From: Aurantimonas sp036549475
GTDB lineage: Bacteria; Pseudomonadota; Alphaproteobacteria; Rhizobiales; Rhizobiaceae
Reading direction: 5' to 3'
DNA length: 64,000 nucleotides
Assembly (NCBI RefSeq): GCF_036549475.1
Contig: NZ_JAZHLI010000014.1
Location: 1-64,000, forward strand
Position 1 is the first letter of the stretch; every line of letters begins with the position of its first letter. Below, one piece after another: positions 46,570 through 57,022 of the stretch. Both the position numbers and the translations under genes were made by a program. The notes below the pieces were generated by a model. It made no database searches and had not been told where the DNA came from. It saw only the letters and a list, made by a program, of their open reading frames with translations.

Positions 46570-48533
46570 CAGAAGGCCTGCCCGATTCCTGCGTAGAACT
46601 GGAAGCTGGCGTCGCGCGGCCCCCGATCGAGGGGCACCGCGACGTCGACGCGGATCGGCCCGAAGCTCGTCAGGTAGCGAAGGCCGACGCCGGCGCCCAG
46701 CTTGAATTCGGAAAAGTCCGGCACGAGATCGTCCGACACCGTGCCGCCGTCGATGAAGGGGACGAGCTGGATCGTCTCGGTCACCGCGATGCGGGCTTCC
46801 ACGGAGGCTTCGAAGACCGACAGCCCGCCGGTCGGCGTGTCGGTAAAGTCGGGATTGAAGCCGCTGCCCGCCGGGACCGTGGACGGATAATAGGGGCCGA
46901 TGGACTGGAATTCATAGCCGCGGACCGAGCCGCCACCGCCGGCGAAGAAGCGCCGGTCGTTGGGAATATCGTCGAGGTCGGCGCCGAAGATCGTGCCGTA
47001 GCCGACGCGTCCGGCGAGAACGAAGCGGTCGGTCTCGCTCAGCGACAGATAGCTGGACCCATCGACCCGTGTCTTCACGAAGGCGGTGCCGTCGTCGATA
47101 TTGTAGGTCGGCTCCACATAGGCCTTGGCGAAGAAGCCCTCGGTCGGGTTCAACTCGTTGTCGCGGTTGTCGAAGGTGTAGGTGACCGGCACGGACGCCA
47201 GCAGATAGTCCCGCTCGCCGAGAAAGTCGCCGATGGTCTCGTACTCGCCGCGCACCGTCGCCACGACCGTCTGCTGTTCGTCGATCTTGTATTCGACGCC
47301 GCTGGTCGCTGCGAAGAACTCGCGGTCATAGGCGAGCGGCTGCTGCCGCCCCGCCTCGAGCGAGCCGACATAGACCGAATCCGGGCCGAGCACGCCCGGC
47401 TTCTTGAAGACCAGCGACGCGGCATAGTCCGGTCCGTCGATCTCGCGCGCGGTGTCGCTGACCGCGGTCGCGCCGATCCGCGAGATCGAGGCGTCGAGGC
47501 GGATCGATTCCGCCCGGCCGAACAGGTTGCGGTGGCCGACATAGCCCGAAGCACCCGCGCCTTCGGTGTTGGAATAGGTCGCGCCGATGCCGTAGAACCC
47601 GAACTTGCGCTCGGCGACCTCGACCTGGACCGGCAGCGTGCCGTCGGTGGCCTGGGCGGTGCCAGGCTTGACCGTCACGCTGGAGAACACGCCGAGTTCG
47701 ACGAGGCGCTTGCGGGCGGCGGCCAGTTCGTCGGGCGAGAACACCTCGCCTGCCTGCACGCCGGCCATATAGGCGATGAAGCCGGGATCGATGTCCTCTG
47801 CGCCGTCCACCCAGGTTTCACCGAAGGGCACCACGTCGCCGGGGGAGACGGCGAGGGAATAGTCGAGCCGGTCGGTCGCGGCGTCGGCGATGGTCTCGCG
47901 GTCGGTCACGGCGACGAAGGGGCGGCCCTGATTGCGAAGATCGCGCAGGAGCCTGGCCTCGCCCTCCAGGACATCGACGGAATTTGCCGAACCGCCCGTC
48001 ACCAGGCCGTATTCGGCCGGGTCGACCGGCAGGCCGCCGGTGGAAATTGCCACCTGGCCGAGTTCGTAAACCGGTCCCGGCGTGACGCGGATCGACACCG
48101 GCACCGGGCGCGACGTGTCGAATTTGGTGTCCGGCGGCAAGTCGGCGATGTTGCGGCCTTCGATGAAGATGTCGACGAGGCCGTCATAGCGGGCGTTTTC
48201 GTAAAGGGCGGCGACGAGGCGCTTGCGATCGGTCTTGGCCTTGGCGATCAGGCCGAGCGAGCCGGAGACCGGGTCGTCCACATCGGACAAAAGCACCGAG
48301 GCTTCGCGCACCGCCGTCTCGATGTCGCCGTCGGCCGGGCCGCCGGGTGCGACCGAGAGCGTGGCGGTGTAGGTGATGGGGTTGATCACGTCGGCTGCGG
48401 CGTCGGACTCGTCCTCGAAGAACTTCCAGCCGAAGATCTCGAAGGCCGCGGCGCGCTGCGGTGCCGCCATGAGCAGGACTGCCCCGAGGGTGGCATGCAC
48501 AAGCAAATGGCTGGTGTGGAACCGATACCGCAA
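46569..48533 (-). CDS. tamA: TamA outer-membrane assembly factor (Omp85 family)
   Basis: Outer-membrane beta-barrel protein with periplasmic POTRA domains, partner of TamB. POTRA-like segments are seen up to about residue 310 (for example VYELGQVAISTGG) and the barrel domain follows, with the Omp85 signature FFAGGGGSVRGYEFQSIGP and a terminal Phe (GIGQAF). Start choice: the frame is open to an ATG at 48650, but the signal peptide RYRFHTSHLLVHATLGAVLL with AAA cleavage begins at TTG 48533, preceded by GGGAAG about nine bases upstream, so that codon is preferred (654 residues). An ATG start would give 693 residues with a long hydrophilic extension before the signal. Confidence 0.93.
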   Translation of the reverse strand: MRYRFHTSHLLVHATLGAVLLMAAPQRAAAFEIFGWKFFEDESDAAADVINPITYTATLSVAPGGPADGDIETAVREASVLLSDVDDPVSGSLGLIAKAKTDRKRLVAALYENARYDGLVDIFIEGRNIADLPPDTKFDTSRPVPVSIRVTPGPVYELGQVAISTGGLPVDPAEYGLVTGGSANSVDVLEGEARLLRDLRNQGRPFVAVTDRETIADAATDRLDYSLAVSPGDVVPFGETWVDGAEDIDPGFIAYMAGVQAGEVFSPDELAAARKRLVELGVFSSVTVKPGTAQATDGTLPVQVEVAERKFGFYGIGATYSNTEGAGASGYVGHRNLFGRAESIRLDASISRIGATAVSDTAREIDGPDYAASLVFKKPGVLGPDSVYVGSLEAGRQQPLAYDREFFAATSGVEYKIDEQQTVVATVRGEYETIGDFLGERDYLLASVPVTYTFDNRDNELNPTEGFFAKAYVEPTYNIDDGTAFVKTRVDGSSYLSLSETDRFVLAGRVGYGTIFGADLDDIPNDRRFFAGGGGSVRGYEFQSIGPYYPSTVPAGSGFNPDFTDTPTGGLSVFEASVEARIAVTETIQLVPFIDGGTVSDDLVPDFSEFKLGAGVGLRYLTSFGPIRVDVAVPLDRGPRDASFQFYAGIGQAF

Positions 48534-49016
48534 AGACGCCAGCTTCCCGTTGACCGCATTGACCGTCGGAGCGGCACCACAGATGCCGTGATGATCGGGG
48601 TCGGCGCGAATGGCAGCCGGGTACCCCCTCCTTGGGCTGGCGGCCAGCATGCTGGGATTTGATGAAATAACAACCTACTGGCCCCGGTATTTCGTCCAGT
48701 GACGTTAACGTGCAGCGGATTCGCGCCGTCCCCGTGCCGTCCGGGACACACCTGCCGGCAGGGCATTGCGACGGTTGGTCGCGACACGGCTCAACCGGAT
48801 CGGCGCTCTTGCGATGGGACGGGGGGAGAGGCCGTTTCGCTTGCAACCGGATGGCTCGCGCACGGCGCCAACATGGAACGGTTCTGAAAAGCGCTTGAAG
48901 CGATCCGCGGCAAAGGGCAAGCTCCGCCCGGAGCCGCGGCGTCGACCTTGACGCTGCGCAGACACAAGACCGGCAGACATGCCGGACGATGCGACCAGAG
49001 TTCCGGGAGGAAATTG
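48534..49016. other. Divergent control region between tamA and coxS
   Basis: A gap of about 480 bases without a convincing gene. It contains a perfect ten-base palindrome ACGTTAACGT (48702-48711), an isolated AAGGAGGGGG ribosome-site-like run near 48629 on the tamA strand, A/T-rich DNA near 48660-48700 that probably holds the tamA promoter, and the GGGAGG site of coxS at 49005-49010. No promoter hexamers could be assigned with confidence. Confidence 0.5.
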
Positions 49017-49505
<489 letters not shown>

Positions 49506-49603
49506 CGCTCGGGGAGGGCGGCCCGAGGGCTGCAGACGGATCAGGACGGCCGCAGCGATCCCGACGGTGATCCCGGCCACCACGGAAGATTGGGAGGTTT
49601 TCT

Positions 49604-51949
<2,346 letters not shown>

Positions 51950-51964
51950 CGGCGACCCGTTCAT

Positions 51965-52013
51965 CCGGCGGCCATCGACCGGCCGCCGGCTTTCTTCCGG
52001 GACCGTCGGTCCC
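51965..52013 (+). other. Two tandem hairpins between coxL and coxM
   Basis: First hairpin: CCGGCGGCC / GGCCGCCGG, nine-base perfect stem, seven-base loop, followed by CTTTCTT. Second: GGGACC / GGTCCC, six-base perfect stem with a three-base loop at 51999-52013. They begin 16 bases after the coxL stop. They may act as a leaky terminator or as message processing and stability elements that set lower coxM expression. Confidence 0.6.
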
Positions 52014-52086
52014 GCCTTCGACTGAGCCGCGCCGTGCGGCCCGCGCCATTCACGACAGGCGCGGCCCGGCGCCAAGGGAGACCAGG

Positions 52087-52893
52087 ATGTACGAGACCAC
52101 CTATCATCGCCCCACGACCATCGACGAGGCCATCCGGCTGGTCGGCGACAGCGGCGGGGAGGGCAAGTTCCTCTCCGGCGGCATGACGCTGATCCCGACC
52201 ATGAAGCAGCGCCTGGCCGCGCCGTCGACCCTGGTCGATCTGCGCCATGTCGCCGAGCTGAAGGGCATCACCGTCAACGGCCGTGACATCCGCATCGGCG
52301 GCGGCACGACCCATGGCGAGATCGCCGGGCATGACGGCATCCGGTCGGCCTGCCCGGGCTTTGCCGCGCTGGCCGGCCTGATCGGCGACGTGGCCGTGCG
52401 TCACATGGGCACGATCGGCGGCTCGGTCGCCAACAACGATCCGGCGGCGGACTATCCGGCAGCGCTGAAGGCGCTGGGCGCGACCATCCACACCTCCCGG
52501 CGCGAGATGCCGGCCGACGAGTTCTTCGTCAGCCTGTTCGAGACGGCGCTGGAAGAGGACGAGATCGTCACCGCCGTATCCTTCGAGGCGCCGGAGCAGT
52601 GCGGCTACGAGAAGTTCCGCAACCCGGCATCGCGCTATGCCATGTGCGGCGTCTTCGTCGCCAAGCGCGGCAATGGCGTGAAGGTGGGAGTCACCGGCGC
52701 GGGCTCGAACGGCACCTTCCGCTGGGAACCGGCAGAACAGGCGCTGTCGCTGAATTTCGACGGCGCGGCGATCGACGATTTGTCGGTCGATCCGAGCGAC
52801 ATGCTGTCCGATCTGCACGGCTCGTCGGACTACCGGGCCAATCTCGTCAAGGTCGTCACCAAGCGCGCGGTCGCCAAGGCGCAGTCGCACTGA
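52087..52893 (+). CDS. coxM: Molybdenum hydroxylase FAD-binding medium subunit, CoxM-type
   Basis: FAD subunit passing electrons from the iron-sulfur subunit to the acceptor, 268 residues, starting MYETTYHRPTTIDEAI. FAD-binding motifs are LSGGMTLIPTMKQR near residue 33 and TIGGSVANNDPAADYPAAL near residue 115. AAGGGAG lies six bases before ATG 52087. The frame runs open far upstream across coxL in a different register; that stretch is not coding. A strong terminator follows, so the set ends here; no coxDEFG maturation genes are seen. Confidence 0.94.
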   Translation: MYETTYHRPTTIDEAIRLVGDSGGEGKFLSGGMTLIPTMKQRLAAPSTLVDLRHVAELKGITVNGRDIRIGGGTTHGEIAGHDGIRSACPGFAALAGLIGDVAVRHMGTIGGSVANNDPAADYPAALKALGATIHTSRREMPADEFFVSLFETALEEDEIVTAVSFEAPEQCGYEKFRNPASRYAMCGVFVAKRGNGVKVGVTGAGSNGTFRWEPAEQALSLNFDGAAIDDLSVDPSDMLSDLHGSSDYRANLVKVVTKRAVAKAQSH

Positions 52894-52917
52894 GCGTCAA
52901 ACCGCATCACAGAACCA

Positions 52918-52951
52918 GACGGCCGGGCCCTTCGCCCGGCCGTCGTCGTTT
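52918..52951 (+). terminator. Terminator of the coxSLM operon
   Basis: A perfect 11-base stem GACGGCCGGGC / GCCCGGCCGTC with a five-base loop, followed by GTCGTTT. It starts 24 bases after the coxM stop and isolates the operon from the SOS-type genes downstream. Confidence 0.72.
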
Positions 52952-53012
52952 CGGCATACGGTCTGCCCTGCGACAGCCTGTAGCAGGCTGTCCGGCCACC
53001 GGCCCCTCGCCG

Positions 53013-53034
53013 GAACATTCCGAGAACGCTATAC
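53013..53034 (+). promoter_or_regulatory. LexA box and -10 element of the radical SAM-udgX operon
   Basis: GAAC (53013-53016), seven bases, GAAC (53024-53027) is the exact complement of the alphaproteobacterial LexA box GTTC-N7-GTTC. Directly after it is CTATAC (53029-53034), a good -10 box for this group. A repressor on the box would cover the promoter. The ATG at 53042 is only eight bases beyond the -10 box, so the message would be leaderless or nearly so; no -35 box is evident. Confidence 0.75.
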
Positions 53035-53041
53035 AGGCGGG

Positions 53042-54286
53042 ATGGCCAAGACCACGCTCATCGACAAGCTGGCGATCCTCTCGGACGCCGCCAAATACGA
53101 CGCCTCCTGCGCGTCCAGTGGATCGACCCGCCGCGACTCGGCGAAATCCGGCGGTATCGGCTCGACCGAGGGCTCGGGCATCTGCCACGCTTATGCGCCG
53201 GACGGCCGCTGCATCTCGCTGCTCAAGATCCTGATGACCAATTTCTGCGTCTATGACTGCGTCTATTGCGTCAATCGCTCGTCGTCCAACGTGCCCCGGG
53301 CGCGCTTTTCCGTACAGGAAGTCGTCGACCTGACGATGTCCTTCTACCGGCGCAACTACATCGAGGGGCTGTTCCTTTCCTCCGGCATCATCCGCAACTC
53401 CGACTACACGATGGAGGAGATGGTGCGGATCGCCCGCAAGCTGCGGCTGGAGGAGAATTTTCGTGGCTATATCCACCTGAAGACGATCCCCGACGCCGCG
53501 CCGGCGCTGATCGAGGAGGCGGGTCTCTTCGCCGACCGCCTGTCGATCAACATCGAACTGCCGACGGATGTGACGCTGGAGGCCTTCGCCCCGGAGAAGA
53601 AGCCCCGCGACATCCGCCGGTCGATGGGGCATCTGCGCGCCAAGATCGAGGAACACAAGGGCGAGAAGCGCGACCGGGCCCGGCCGGCGCGCTTTGCCCC
53701 CGGCGGTCAGTCGACCCAGATGATCATCGGCGCCGACGGGTCGGACGACGATGCCATTCTCGGCCGGTCGGAAAATCTCTACGGCAATTACCGCCTGAAG
53801 CGGGTCTATTATTCGGCCTTCTCGCCGATCCCCGACGCCTCCAGCCGGCTGCCGCTCGGCAAGCCGCCGCTGATGCGCGAGCACCGGCTCTACCAGGCTG
53901 ACTGGCTGATGCGCTTCTACGGTTTCGACCGGGGCGAAATCGTTGCCGGCGGCGACGCCGGCATGCTGGATCTGGCCATCGATCCCAAGCTCGCCTGGGC
54001 CCTGAAGCACCGCGAACGTTTCCCGGTCGACGTCAATCGCGCCGATCGCGAGATGCTCCTGCGGGTGCCGGGGCTGGGCACGCGGGCGGTGAACCGCATC
54101 CTCTCGACACGGCGCCACCGCACGCTGCGCCTCGACGACGTCGCCCGGCTCTGCCAGTCGGTCGACAAGGTGCGGCCCTTCATCGAGGCGCTCGACTGGT
54201 CGCCGGGTGCTGCGACCGACAGCGCGGGGTTACGGGAGCGGTTCGTACCCAAGGCCCGGCGGTCGGCGCAACTCGAACTGTTCTGA
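53042..54286 (+). CDS. Radical SAM protein linked to UdgX (TIGR03916-like)
   Basis: A 414-residue radical S-adenosylmethionine protein described in databases as a putative DNA modification or repair enzyme. The cluster motif CxxxCxxC is seen as FCVYDCVYC with Cys-69, Cys-73 and Cys-76. Further Cys residues lie at the start (YDASCASSG, SGICHAY). A helix-hairpin-helix DNA-binding motif is at about residues 325-350 (NRADREMLLRVPGLGTRAVNRIL), and the protein ends in QLELF. The chemistry is unknown. It sits behind a LexA box and is followed after 108 bases by a UdgX-type glycosylase gene; such pairs occur together in many bacteria. Function in DNA repair is inferred from partner, HhH motif and SOS control. 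Confidence 0.92.
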   Translation: MAKTTLIDKLAILSDAAKYDASCASSGSTRRDSAKSGGIGSTEGSGICHAYAPDGRCISLLKILMTNFCVYDCVYCVNRSSSNVPRARFSVQEVVDLTMSFYRRNYIEGLFLSSGIIRNSDYTMEEMVRIARKLRLEENFRGYIHLKTIPDAAPALIEEAGLFADRLSINIELPTDVTLEAFAPEKKPRDIRRSMGHLRAKIEEHKGEKRDRARPARFAPGGQSTQMIIGADGSDDDAILGRSENLYGNYRLKRVYYSAFSPIPDASSRLPLGKPPLMREHRLYQADWLMRFYGFDRGEIVAGGDAGMLDLAIDPKLAWALKHRERFPVDVNRADREMLLRVPGLGTRAVNRILSTRRHRTLRLDDVARLCQSVDKVRPFIEALDWSPGAATDSAGLRERFVPKARRSAQLELF

Positions 54287-54394
54287 GCTGGACGACAAGC
54301 CCGGGCAGTGCGGGCGCGCCGCTTCGTCGGCCGTGTCGGAACCGTCTCGCTGGCCAGCAGGTTTAGTCCGTCCCCGCAGGCGATCCAGGTCCCC

Positions 54395-55858
54395 ATGTAT
54401 TCTGCCCGTCTCTCCTTCCCCGCCGATTTCGACGGTTGGCGCGTGGCGTGCCGCACGGCGCTGGCGCTTGGCGTGCCGCCCGAAGAGATGAGTTTCATGA
54501 TCGGCGAAGAGACGGCCGGCCTGTTTGCCGAGCCGTTGCCGCCCGCGCCGTCGGACGCGCCGCAGCCGACCGTGCCGAAAGCCTTTCCGGGCCTCACCGC
54601 CAAGCTCGTCTGCCATGCCGACGGCGACCGCTTCGTCTTCGCCTATCGCCTGTTGTGGCGGCTGCAGCGGGAGAGGACGCTTCTGGAAATCGCGTCCGAC
54701 CCGGACATCCTGCGGGCGACGGAGATGGAAAAGGCGGTCCGGCGCGACAGCCACAAGATGAAGGCCTTCGTGCGGTTCCGCGAGGTCGAGGACGGCAAGG
54801 GCGCGCGCCACTTCGTCGCCTGGTTCGAGCCGTTCCACCATGTGGTCGAGCACACCGCGCCATTCTTCGCCCGACGGTTCGCGGGCATGGTCTGGACCAT
54901 CCTGACGCCGGAGCGCAGCGTCCACTGGGACGGAAGCGACCTGTCCTTCCTGCCCGGTGCGACCCGGGACATGCGGCCGGATGGCGACGACATGGAAGCC
55001 CTGTGGCTGACCTACTACGCCTCGATCTTCAATCCGGCGCGGCTGAAGGTGAACGCCATGCGGGCCGAGATGCCTAAGAAATACTGGGCAAACATGCCCG
55101 AGACGGCGCTAATCAAGCCGTTGATTGCCGGGGCGGAGGCCGCCTCGCGCCGGATGATCGAGACGGCGCCGACCCTGCCGAGCCTTCGCCACGAACGCCA
55201 GATGGAGCGCGCGAAGACCGGACAGCCGGACATGGCGGCCAAGAAGGCGGAGACGCGTCTCACATCGCTTGCGCAGGCGCGCGACGCTGCCAGTCATTGC
55301 CGGGCCTGTCCGCTCTGGGAGCCGGCGACCCAGACGGTGTTCGGGCGCGGCCCCGAAAACGCGCCGGTGATCTTCGTGGGCGAGCAGCCCGGAGACCAGG
55401 AGGACATTGCGGGCGAGCCCTTCATCGGCCCGGCCGGCAAGGTGTTCGATGCAGCGCTGGCGGAGGCCGGGATCGATCGCAGCCTAGCCTATGTCACCAA
55501 TGCGGTGAAGCACTTCAAGTTCGCACCGAGGGGCAAGCGCCGCATCCATGCCAAGCCGAATGGCGGCGAGATCCGCGCCTGCCGATGGTGGCTGGACCTG
55601 GAGCGCGAGCTGATCCGCCCGAAGCTGATCGTGGCGCTGGGCGCGACGGCGGCGTCCGCCGTGCTCGGCAAGACGGTGACGATCCGCGACGCGCGCTCCA
55701 GGCTGATCGACCTGGATGACGGGACCCGGGCCCTCGTCACGGTGCACCCGTCCTACATCCTGCGCCTGCCCGACAAGGTCTCGCAGGACGAGGAACGACG
55801 GGCCTTTCATGCCGACATGGCGCTGGTGCGCCAGACCGTGCCGGAACTGGCGCTCTGA
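54395..55858 (+). CDS. UdgX-type uracil-DNA glycosylase fused to a DUF4130 domain
   Basis: A 487-residue fusion. Residues 1 to about 250 are the DUF4130 (TIGR03915-type) domain, starting MYSARLSFPADFDGWR. Residues about 280-487 are an iron-sulfur uracil-DNA glycosylase of the UdgX group: CRACPLW cluster ligands, GEQPGDQEDIAGEPFIGPAG, the diagnostic KRRIH loop in GKRRIHAKPNGGE (His about residue 385), and HPSYILR. In the studied mycobacterial UdgX the equivalent His attacks the sugar and leaves the protein covalently bound to the abasic site. The start at ATG 54395 is chosen from family resemblance; a GTG lies 29 codons upstream. Cotranscribed with the radical SAM gene; its stop abuts the convergent DUF2474 stop with no base between. 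Confidence 0.92.
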   Translation: MYSARLSFPADFDGWRVACRTALALGVPPEEMSFMIGEETAGLFAEPLPPAPSDAPQPTVPKAFPGLTAKLVCHADGDRFVFAYRLLWRLQRERTLLEIASDPDILRATEMEKAVRRDSHKMKAFVRFREVEDGKGARHFVAWFEPFHHVVEHTAPFFARRFAGMVWTILTPERSVHWDGSDLSFLPGATRDMRPDGDDMEALWLTYYASIFNPARLKVNAMRAEMPKKYWANMPETALIKPLIAGAEAASRRMIETAPTLPSLRHERQMERAKTGQPDMAAKKAETRLTSLAQARDAASHCRACPLWEPATQTVFGRGPENAPVIFVGEQPGDQEDIAGEPFIGPAGKVFDAALAEAGIDRSLAYVTNAVKHFKFAPRGKRRIHAKPNGGEIRACRWWLDLERELIRPKLIVALGATAASAVLGKTVTIRDARSRLIDLDDGTRALVTVHPSYILRLPDKVSQDEERRAFHADMALVRQTVPELAL

Positions 55859-56011
55859 TCAGCCGATCAGCACGAGGCGGATGGCATATCCAACCGCGGT
55901 GACCGCGGCGACGCCGCCGAGCCACAGGAGGATGAACCAGCCAATCCGGCCCTTCAGGCTGCCCGGTGTCTCACGGTCTGCATCGGGGCGGCCGTCCTGG
56001 GGCGTCTTCAA
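55859..56011 (-). CDS. DUF2474 small subunit of the cytochrome bd-type oxidase
   Basis: A 50-residue protein with one membrane helix (IGWFILLWLGGVAAVTAVGYAIR). It starts at TTG 56011, overlapping the cydB stop as TTGA; the first residues are KTPQDGRPDAD. It fits the DUF2474 family of tiny proteins encoded after cyanide-insensitive bd-type oxidases and is the functional counterpart of CydX by position and topology (inference). The unusual start codon makes it easy to miss. Confidence 0.8.
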   Translation of the reverse strand: MKTPQDGRPDADRETPGSLKGRIGWFILLWLGGVAAVTAVGYAIRLVLIG

Positions 56012-57009
56012 TGGTGATAACCCTCGCCCTCGCGGACCTTGCCGCGGAAGACCCAGTAGGAATAGGCGGTATAGATGAGGATCAGCGGGATCAGCACCGA
56101 CGCCCCGACCAGCAGGAAGATCAGCGAGGCGTCCGGCGCTGCAGCTTCCCAGATGGTCAGGTGGGGCGGGATGATGTCGGGATAGAACGTGATCCCGAGC
56201 CCGGCGAAGGACAGGACGAAGATCGCCAGCGCCGACAGGAACGGCCGTATCTCCTTGCCGGCGGCCAGCGACTGGAACAGGCTGAAGGCTGCCAGCGCCA
56301 CCATCACCGGCACCGGTGCAACGTAGAGGAGCTGAGGGAAACCAAACCAGCGATAATAGAACTCGGCTTCCAGGAACGGCATCCACAGGCTGACGACGCC
56401 GATCAGCGCCAGCGTCCCGACCCCTGCGATCCAGGCGAAGCGCTTGGCGATGTCATGGAGTTCGCCCTCGGTCTTCATCACCAGCCAGGTGGCGCCGAGC
56501 AGCGCATAGCCGACGACGACGGCGACGCCGGTCATCAGCGAGAATGGCGTCAGCCAGTCGAACCAGCCACCGGCATAGGCGCGGCCATCGACGTCGATGC
56601 CCTGGACCAGCGTGCCGAGGGCGATGCCCTGGCTGAGTGCCGCCACGACGGAGCCGATGAAGAACGACACGTCCCACATCCAGCGGCCCCGCACCGTCTT
56701 GAAGCGGAACTCGAAGGCGACGCCCCGGAAGATCAGCGCCAGCAGCATGGCAATGATCGGTGCGTAGATCGCCGGCATAATGATCGCGTAGGCCAGCGGG
56801 AACACCGCGAACAGGCCGCCGCCGCCCAGAATCAGCCAGGTCTCGTTGCCGTCCCAGATCGGCGCCACGGTGTTCATCGCCGTATCGCGGTTCTCGTGGC
56901 GCCCCAGCAGCGGAAAGAGGATTCCCGTGCCGAGGTCGAACCCGTCCAGGATGACGTAGGCGATGACGGCAAAGGCAATGATGAATGCCCAGAGGACGGC
57001 GAGATCCAT
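56008..57009 (-). CDS. cydB: Cytochrome bd-type quinol oxidase subunit II
   Basis: Membrane subunit II of a bd-type terminal oxidase, 333 residues with about eight to nine helices. The family start MDLAVLWAFIIAFAVIAYVILDGFDLGTGIL and the GNETWLILGGGGLFAVFP motif are clear. It follows cydA after 13 bases with GGGAGA as ribosome site. Together they reduce oxygen with quinol electrons without pumping protons; the set is probably of the CIO type. Confidence 0.96.
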   Translation of the reverse strand: MDLAVLWAFIIAFAVIAYVILDGFDLGTGILFPLLGRHENRDTAMNTVAPIWDGNETWLILGGGGLFAVFPLAYAIIMPAIYAPIIAMLLALIFRGVAFEFRFKTVRGRWMWDVSFFIGSVVAALSQGIALGTLVQGIDVDGRAYAGGWFDWLTPFSLMTGVAVVVGYALLGATWLVMKTEGELHDIAKRFAWIAGVGTLALIGVVSLWMPFLEAEFYYRWFGFPQLLYVAPVPVMVALAAFSLFQSLAAGKEIRPFLSALAIFVLSFAGLGITFYPDIIPPHLTIWEAAAPDASLIFLLVGASVLIPLILIYTAYSYWVFRGKVREGEGYHH

Positions 57010-57022
57010 GGTCCTGTCTCCC

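Noticed and set aside
43843..46596. A 917-codon open frame on the plus strand opposite tamB
   Set aside because: It lies fully antisense to tamB, has composition typical of a GC-rich reverse frame, and shows no domain.
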